NCBI RefSeq assembly: GCF_001613245.1
Contig: NZ_BDBZ01000007.1
Coordinates: 310,001 to 374,000 of the forward strand
Source: Nocardia speluncae NBRC 108251
GTDB taxonomy: Bacteria > Actinomycetota > Actinomycetes > Mycobacteriales > Mycobacteriaceae
Length of the DNA: 64,000 bases
Reading direction: 5' to 3'
Part shown: in pieces, positions 59,421 to 64,000 of the stretch
Position numbering within the stretch: position 1 is the stretch's first letter
Layout: each line of letters starts with the position of its first letter
Position numbers and translations under genes: made by a program
Notes under the pieces: model-generated
The model's database searches: none
Told to the model about the DNA's origin: nothing
Seen by the model: the letters and a program-made list of their open reading frames with translations, nothing else

Positions 59421-61010
59421 TTGTCACGTCAACTCGGCCGGCGGAAGGGCACGGGCCGGCGCACGGCTCTCGGCGCGCTCCTTGCTGTCGGCGCCCTCGT
59501 GCTCAGTGCCTGCGGATCCGGCCCGAACTCCGGCGGCAACGGCGCGCCCGACCCGAACGCTACGCTACGGCTCACCTATGCAGGGGTCACAACCCTCGAC
59601 CCGGCGCAGACCCCGGGCTCGACCGCGGTGCTGTCCAATACCTGGCCCGTCTACGACCGGCTGCTCCAGATCTCCGAGGACGGGCAGTATCTCCCGATGC
59701 TGGCCACGAAATGGACCTTCTCCGAGGACGGCAAAACCTTGCGGCTGGACCTGCGCCCCGGCGTCGAGTTCTCCGACGGCACACCATTTACCGCCGCGAC
59801 GGTCGTGGCGAACATCGAGCGGTACCGGAAGGCTCCGGTGAGCAAGGAACTGACCGCGACGATCAACAGTGTCACGGTGGTCGACGAGCACACCGTCGAC
59901 CTGCAATTGGCCGCCGCCAGTCGTGCGGTGATGGGCGCGCTGTCCGCGGCGGCACCCGGCATCATGATCAGTGAGAAGGCGCTCGACAACCCTGATTTGG
60001 CGACTCACCCGGTCGGCACCGGCGCCTGGGAGATCGACAGCTTCCGGCCCAACGAGCGGGTGACCTACAAACTGCGGACCGACAAAGACGGAATCTGGGA
60101 TCCGAATACCGGCAAGATCGCCAGAGTCGACATCGCGGTGCGGGCGACGGATGCCGCCTATTCCGCGATTCGTAGCGGCCAGGTCGACGTAGTGCTGTCC
60201 AACGGCGATGTCAGTGCACTGCAGTCGGGTATCGACCAGGGCACCCTCGCGATGCGACCGTTGAAGAACGCCTCGACGACCGCCGCCCTCCACCTCAACC
60301 ACACGGTCGAGCCGTTCGACGACCTCCGGGTACGGCAGGCAGTCAACTACGCGATCGACCGCAGATCATTGGTCGAAGCACTGGTGCCGACCACTACCGC
60401 ACGGGTGCAGCCGTTTGCGTCGGTGATCAACGGCTTCGACGAGTCCTTGGAGTCGACCTACCCCTACGATCCGGCGAAGGCCCAGCAGTTGCTGGCCGCC
60501 GCAGGCCATCCGGACGGGGTGGATGCCGGCACCTTCTACGTTGCCAACTGGGAGCCGTTCCCGCAGGCAGCTCAGATCGTCCAAGCCGACCTGGCGAAAG
60601 CCGGGATCAGGATCCAGTTGGAGTTGATGGATATCCGGCAGCTCTCCGCCGGCGGCTATTCCAAGAGCAATCGGCCGGGTGCGCTCATGTGGATGTCCTA
60701 CCCCGGGCTCGAGCCGGGCGTGGACCTGAACTGGTTCCTGACGAACCCGACGACGATGCCAGGTGGGGTGCCGGCCGATATCGCCGCCAAGATTGCCGCG
60801 ATCGACGATTCGACCGCGACGGACCAGCAGCGGGCCTCCCGCGCGAAAGAGGTCGTCGAGTGGGCCACCGACAATGCGATGTATGCGCCGATCTGGCAGG
60901 GCGTCCCCGGCTGGGTGATGACCAACAAGGTGCACGGCGTCGAAGCCGGTAAGGCATTCCTCGCGCCACTGGGCGGGCAGGACTTCCGCTACGCCTGGAT
61001 GAGCAAGTAG
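59421..61010 (+). CDS. ABC transporter solute-binding lipoprotein (peptide/nickel family)
   Basis: A 529-residue lipoprotein. A basic lead (SRQLGRRKGTGRR) and a hydrophobic run end at the lipobox LSAC, where C31 would be acylated. The body has family 5 features: TTLDPAQTPGSTAVLSNTW, GVEFSDGTPFTAATVV, RQAVNYAIDRRSLVEALVP and a C-terminal YAPIWQGVPGWVM. It binds an oligopeptide-like or other organic solute for uptake. The TTG at 59421 follows AAGGAG at 7 bases; a GTG at 59394 overlapping the ThDP stop is the alternative. No permease or ATPase genes are in the window, so it is an orphan here. Confidence 0.87.
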   Translation: MSRQLGRRKGTGRRTALGALLAVGALVLSACGSGPNSGGNGAPDPNATLRLTYAGVTTLDPAQTPGSTAVLSNTWPVYDRLLQISEDGQYLPMLATKWTFSEDGKTLRLDLRPGVEFSDGTPFTAATVVANIERYRKAPVSKELTATINSVTVVDEHTVDLQLAAASRAVMGALSAAAPGIMISEKALDNPDLATHPVGTGAWEIDSFRPNERVTYKLRTDKDGIWDPNTGKIARVDIAVRATDAAYSAIRSGQVDVVLSNGDVSALQSGIDQGTLAMRPLKNASTTAALHLNHTVEPFDDLRVRQAVNYAIDRRSLVEALVPTTTARVQPFASVINGFDESLESTYPYDPAKAQQLLAAAGHPDGVDAGTFYVANWEPFPQAAQIVQADLAKAGIRIQLELMDIRQLSAGGYSKSNRPGALMWMSYPGLEPGVDLNWFLTNPTTMPGGVPADIAAKIAAIDDSTATDQQRASRAKEVVEWATDNAMYAPIWQGVPGWVMTNKVHGVEAGKAFLAPLGGQDFRYAWMSK

Positions 61011-61019
61011 GTCGCGCGC

Positions 61020-61290
61020 CCTTATCCGGCCGGATCGAACCGGAGGTAGCCTGCCTCGGTGCCGACAAAACCGTCGTCGAGGTCACCTGCCCAGCTGCGG
61101 AGGCGGCGGTGAGGGCGAGTTCGTCGACGCCGTCACCGCCGCCCGCGGGTCCGTACACATCGGCGGTATCGAACTACCACACACCCGCGTCGAGCGTGGC
61201 GCCGACGGTGCGCCGGCCTCGCTCGACGTCGTAGCCGGGCACCTGTGTCGGAGTCATCGCGCCGAAGCCGATCGCAGAAACGAATAGATC
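61020..61290 (-). pseudogene. Decayed aldo/keto reductase
   Basis: Reading the minus strand from 61290 gives LFVSAIGFGAMTPTQVPGYD, then GRRTVGATLDAGVW, an in-frame TAG at 61174-61176, then FDTADVYGPAGG. This matches the N-terminus of aldo/keto reductases (GFGAMTxTQVPGYD and FDTADVYGP). Farther on, the frame shifts to give FVGTEAGYLRFDP, like the usual VVVGTKGGYLRxDP. So there is at least one nonsense codon, one frameshift and loss of the C-terminal three quarters. It fills most of the 341-bp gap between the lipoprotein and DegT-like genes. Confidence 0.65.
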
Positions 61291-61351
61291 ACCGATTCTG
61301 CGCTGTGGTATCGCCGCCGGCTTCCTTCGCCCGCGGATGCCCGACGGGCCC

Positions 61352-62575
61352 TCACGACTGGGGTTGTGCGTACCGGGAGGCGAATGCGTGGATGCTCGCG
61401 ACGACGTGGTCGATTTCTTCGTCGGACATGCCGTGGCTCATCCCCAAGCTCATACTGCGCTCGAATACCTCGTCCGCGTGCGGCAGGCCGCCGACGGGGA
61501 CACGGTGTTCGACCCCGCGCATCATCGGGTGACGGGTGACGTTGCCGCTCCACACCGTGCGGGTATCGATTTCGGCGTTCTCGAGCGATTCCTGCAGGTC
61601 CGAGCGAGTGAATCCGGCATCCTCGCGGACGGTGACCGGATAGCACAGCCACGCGGTGTGGAAACCCTCGAGCTGCCGGGGAAGGCGGAACAGAGTCGGG
61701 TACGCCCCGAATGCACCGTTGAACGCGTCCAGGATCTGCGCGCGGCGCTTGTAGTTGGCCTCGAGTTTGCCGAGTTGGACCAGGCCGAACGCCGCCCCGA
61801 GTTCGGACGGCTCGAAGTTCCAGGGCAGCACATCGAAGATGAAATCGTTGTCGTAGGGCACCCCGTCGAGGTCTTCCCGGAACACCCGGCCGGTGCGTGC
61901 CTTCTCGGAGCCGAACAAGTGCGGCTCCGACCGGCGGCCCCAGCGCCGCAGCATCAGCCCCTTGTCGCGAACCGCCTCGTCATCGACGCACACCATGCCT
62001 CCGTTGCCGGCACAGGTGATGATGTGGGACATCGCGAAGCTGGTGACCGTGATGTCGGAACGGCTACCGGTTTTGGTGCCGCGCAGGGTCGTCCCGATGC
62101 AATCGCAGGAATCTTCGATCACGAACAGATTGTGCCGGTCGGCGACCTCGCGAACCGCATCCCAGTCCGGGGCGTTACCGGCGAGGTTCGGTAGCAGGAT
62201 CGCCCGGGTCTTGTCGGTGACGAGTTCTTCGATCTTCGAGGCGTCCGCGTTGAAGGTGTCGCGCTCGACGTCGACGAACACCGGTACCCAGCCACCTCGC
62301 ACGATCGGCCCGATATCGGTGGAGAACGTCAGGGGAGAGGTGATCACCTCGGCGCCCTTGGGCAGGTCGAGCAGTTCCAGCGCAAGGTACAGCGCCGAAG
62401 ATCCGGAGTTGCACATCAGGCCGAGTTTCTTGCCGTACAGGCCGGCGACCTGCCGTTCCATCTCGGCGACGTTCTTGCCGATCTTCATCGCATAGGGGCC
62501 GCCGCGCAGTACCTCCAGGCACGCGTTGATCTCGGCCTCGTCGTGAACGCTACGTGCGTAGGTAACCCTTGTCAT
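61352..62575 (-). CDS. DegT/DnrJ-family PLP enzyme with His at the lysine position (dehydratase type)
   Basis: A 407-residue protein of the DegT/DnrJ/EryC1/StrS sugar aminotransferase family. CNSGSSALYLALELLDLPKG is the phosphate-binding part, FVIEDSCDCIGTTLRG the PLP-binding aspartate, and WNFEPSELGAAFGLVQLGKL the dimer-arm part. Where transaminases carry the PLP lysine (SFxxxK) this has SFAMSH, that is H184. ColD and RfbH/E1, which are 3-dehydratases of 4-keto-6-deoxy sugars, also have histidine here. The E1-type cysteines of the 2Fe-2S cluster are absent, so ColD-like action is the closer guess. The ATG at 62575 follows AAGGAG. Confidence 0.82.
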   Translation of the reverse strand: MTRVTYARSVHDEAEINACLEVLRGGPYAMKIGKNVAEMERQVAGLYGKKLGLMCNSGSSALYLALELLDLPKGAEVITSPLTFSTDIGPIVRGGWVPVFVDVERDTFNADASKIEELVTDKTRAILLPNLAGNAPDWDAVREVADRHNLFVIEDSCDCIGTTLRGTKTGSRSDITVTSFAMSHIITCAGNGGMVCVDDEAVRDKGLMLRRWGRRSEPHLFGSEKARTGRVFREDLDGVPYDNDFIFDVLPWNFEPSELGAAFGLVQLGKLEANYKRRAQILDAFNGAFGAYPTLFRLPRQLEGFHTAWLCYPVTVREDAGFTRSDLQESLENAEIDTRTVWSGNVTRHPMMRGVEHRVPVGGLPHADEVFERSMSLGMSHGMSDEEIDHVVASIHAFASRYAQPQS

Positions 62576-62609
62576 CAGAACTCCTTCGATGGTCGGATAT
62601 CGCTGTGGC

Positions 62610-63410
62610 TCAGCGGATGGTCGAGCCGGCGTCCACCGGCATCGCGATGCCGGTGATGTACCGGGCTTCGTCGGAGGCAAGGAACAGCAATGCCCGGGTC
62701 ACATCGATCGCGTCGATGCGTTCCACCGGCAGCGTGTTCTTGAAAATCGGTGCCAGATCGGGGCGTTGTTCCAGTAGCGCCGGCAGGATCTCGGAATGTC
62801 CCTGTGCGGTATCGACGCCCGTGGGGTTGATCATGTTGACCCGGATGGCCCGGTCCGCCAGTTCGAGCGCCAGCGTTCGGGTAACTCCGGTCAATGCGTG
62901 CTTGGACGCGACGTACGGCAGGTAGAAGGGCAGTCCGACGGTGCTCGCCGTCGAGCCCGTGATCACGATTGCGCCCCCGCCGGTGGCCGCCAGGTGCGGA
63001 ATCGCCGCGGCGCAGGTGTTCCACACTCCGGTCAGGTTGGTGTCGAGCGTGTGCTGCCACACCTGCTCGGTGACGTCCTCGTGCGGCTGGACCGTGCAGA
63101 TCGACGCATTCGCCGCGACGATATCCAGGCGGCCGAGACGTTCGACTCCTCGATCCACCACCTGAAGTACGTCTTCGCGGCTACGCACGTCGACCCGCGA
63201 TGTGTAGACACGCCGACCGTGCGCCTCGACGAGACGGGCGGTTTCTGCAAGGCCGTCGGAGGTTCCCATCGCGTACGGGACGAAATCCAACTGGCGGCAC
63301 AGATCCACCGCGATCACATCGGCGCCTTCGGCGGCGAGCTGCACCGCATGGCTGCGCCCCTGTCCCTGGGACGCGCCCGTGACCAGAGCGACTTTGCCCT
63401 CGAATCTCAC
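62610..63410 (-). CDS. Mycofactocin-coupled SDR oxidoreductase
   Basis: A 266-residue SDR of the mycofactocin-dependent type. TGASQGQGRSHAVQLAAEG is the cofactor loop, and the class insert LDFVPYAMGTSDGLAETARL follows the second strand. YVASKHA carries the catalytic Tyr/Lys and IAMPVDAGSTIR ends it. Its start is a GTG at 63410, behind GGGAGGA. It precedes the DegT-like gene by 34 bp, so the two are co-transcribed. It probably oxidises or reduces a hydroxyl of the same compound. Confidence 0.82.
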   Translation of the reverse strand: MRFEGKVALVTGASQGQGRSHAVQLAAEGADVIAVDLCRQLDFVPYAMGTSDGLAETARLVEAHGRRVYTSRVDVRSREDVLQVVDRGVERLGRLDIVAANASICTVQPHEDVTEQVWQHTLDTNLTGVWNTCAAAIPHLAATGGGAIVITGSTASTVGLPFYLPYVASKHALTGVTRTLALELADRAIRVNMINPTGVDTAQGHSEILPALLEQRPDLAPIFKNTLPVERIDAIDVTRALLFLASDEARYITGIAMPVDAGSTIR

Positions 63411-63481
63411 TGGAATCCTCCCGTATCTCTGCCTGGAAAATATGTCTCGATGAATTGAGAAAATACATCTTGAACGTTCAT
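63407..63481 (-). CDS. Possible small ORF (24 residues) before the SDR gene
   Basis: ATG to TGA giving MNVQDVFSQFIETYFPGRDT then GGFQ. The stop overlaps the SDR GTG (GTGA). No ribosome-binding site precedes it and it is AT-rich against its neighbours, so it may be only a leader transcript. It is included because it would be translationally coupled. Confidence 0.25.
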   Translation of the reverse strand: MNVQDVFSQFIETYFPGRDTGGFQ

Positions 63482-63530
63482 TACATGTCTACGCCGATGG
63501 TGGTTCGTGCCCGGGTGAACCGCCAGGGAT

Positions 63531-64000
63531 TCAAGGCTTCGGCCGTTCGGGCTGTGCAGCATTCGCGCGGGCAGCGAGGGCGTTGCGGGTAGTGGTGTCC
63601 AGCAGTTCGATCGTGATTCCGAACGGGCCGTGATGGTAGGCGGTACCGCTGGGACACGAGCCGTCGCGCAGCCCGCCGACCCACAGTGGCGCGCCCCGGC
63701 GTTCGAGTTCGCGCGATGCTTCGGCGAGGTCGTCGACGACGAACCCGAGATGGTGCACCCCGTGGGAACGGTGCCAGACATCGGATCCGGGCACTGTACG
63801 CAGCAGTTCCAGGTGGGGAGGACCCTCGACGGATATGCCCAGACGCTGGACAGTCGACTGCTCCACGCCGTCGACGCGGCACGTGTACGTGGACTCGTCC
63901 AACAGGGTAATGGGAATGCCGAAGACTTCTTCGGCTCGGCGGGCAGCGCTGTCCGGGTCGTCGACGACGATACCCAGGTGATGCAGCCGGCCGAGTTTCA
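63531..64000 (-). CDS. Glyoxalase/VOC-family protein, 5' end cut by the window
   Basis: The readable part is 156 codons; the start lies beyond 64000. GRLHHLGIVVDDPDSAARRA and VHHLGFVVDDLAEASRELER are the two beta-alpha-beta modules with the metal-binding histidines, and FGITIELLDTTTRNALAARA ends the fold. The vicinal-oxygen-chelate family includes glyoxalases, dioxygenases and methylmalonyl-CoA epimerase, the last having this two-module, about 150-residue form. It is upstream of the SDR and DegT-like genes on the same strand and probably part of that operon. Confidence 0.8.
   Translation of the reverse strand, partial: KLGRLHHLGIVVDDPDSAARRAEEVFGIPITLLDESTYTCRVDGVEQSTVQRLGISVEGPPHLELLRTVPGSDVWHRSHGVHHLGFVVDDLAEASRELERRGAPLWVGGLRDGSCPSGTAYHHGPFGITIELLDTTTRNALAARANAAQPERPKP

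Noticed and set aside
1-64000. Insertion sequence, prophage, CRISPR array, tRNA or rRNA
   Set aside because: I looked for transposase motifs, regularly spaced repeats, and tRNA- or rRNA-like sequence and found none. The partial duplications seen (LRR fragment, operator copies) are not flanked by repeats.

Overview
The window is GC-rich, densely packed DNA from a mycolic-acid actinomycete. Nocardia or a close relative such as Rhodococcus fits best. The grounds are many TetR regulators, GTG and TTG starts with 4-base ATGA/GTGA overlaps, mycofactocin-type short-chain dehydrogenases (SDRs), a deazaflavin (F420)-type nitroreductase, a DUF5997 gene, and a KstR2/IpdABC-like gene set. I see no rRNA, tRNA, insertion sequence, phage gene or CRISPR array. 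Almost everything looks like accessory catabolism of lipophilic, CoA-activated compounds, organised in regulated blocks.

Region 1 (0-9.3 kb): a large leucine-rich-repeat protein, with a small inverted LRR fragment beside it. Next comes a leftward operon (unknown protein, aldehyde dehydrogenase, Fe/2-oxoglutarate dioxygenase, carboxymuconolactone decarboxylase-like protein, 3-hydroxyisobutyrate dehydrogenase-like protein). A TetR gene is followed by a divergent SDR. Two copies of one 23-bp motif lie upstream of that operon and between the TetR and SDR genes. Region 2 (8.6-14 kb): a TetR gene divergent from a LuxE-like/LuxC-like pair, then an acyl-CoA ligase. Region 3 (14.1-25.3 kb): a 12-gene leftward operon holding a CoA-transferase, DUF35 protein, Ltp-type thiolase-fold protein, aldehyde dehydrogenase, amidohydrolase, ferredoxin, SDR, P450, F420-type nitroreductase, TetR and two APH-fold kinases. 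It ends at a strong hairpin. Its promoter and that of the acyl-CoA ligase share a TCTACT-n4-(A/T)GTAGA dyad.

Region 4 (25.3-28.4 kb): a SnoaL-like protein, a luciferase-like monooxygenase, a LysR regulator with a basic tail, and a leaderless DUF5997 gene. Region 5 (28.4-43.9 kb): SDRs (two mycofactocin-type), an ACAD10/11-type kinase, and a long leftward operon. That operon runs ipdA, ipdB and ipdC homologues, two SDRs, two hydratase-fold proteins, a quinone-oxidoreductase-like protein, an acyl-CoA dehydrogenase and an old-yellow-enzyme homologue. A KstR2-like TetR gene lies beside it. Four copies of a TAGCAAA-n2-TTTGAT-like palindrome sit at the TetR/isomerase, ipdA and kinase promoters, so this looks like one regulon for a ring-opening CoA pathway.

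Region 6 (43.9-56.5 kb): a sulfur block with a formylglycine-generating enzyme, two sulfatases carrying CSPTR, a TauD/AtsK-type dioxygenase behind a perfect operator palindrome, an HsaA-like flavin monooxygenase, IclR and TetR regulators, an MFS exporter and two DUF202 membrane proteins. Region 7 (56.5-64 kb): a 44-codon small ORF coupled to a GlcG/HbpS-like gene, a ThDP enzyme, and a lipoprotein solute-binding protein. A decayed aldo/keto reductase follows, then a DegT-family enzyme whose PLP lysine is replaced by histidine, a mycofactocin-type SDR and a partial glyoxalase-fold gene.

All family calls are by eye from the translated sequence. No database search was possible.
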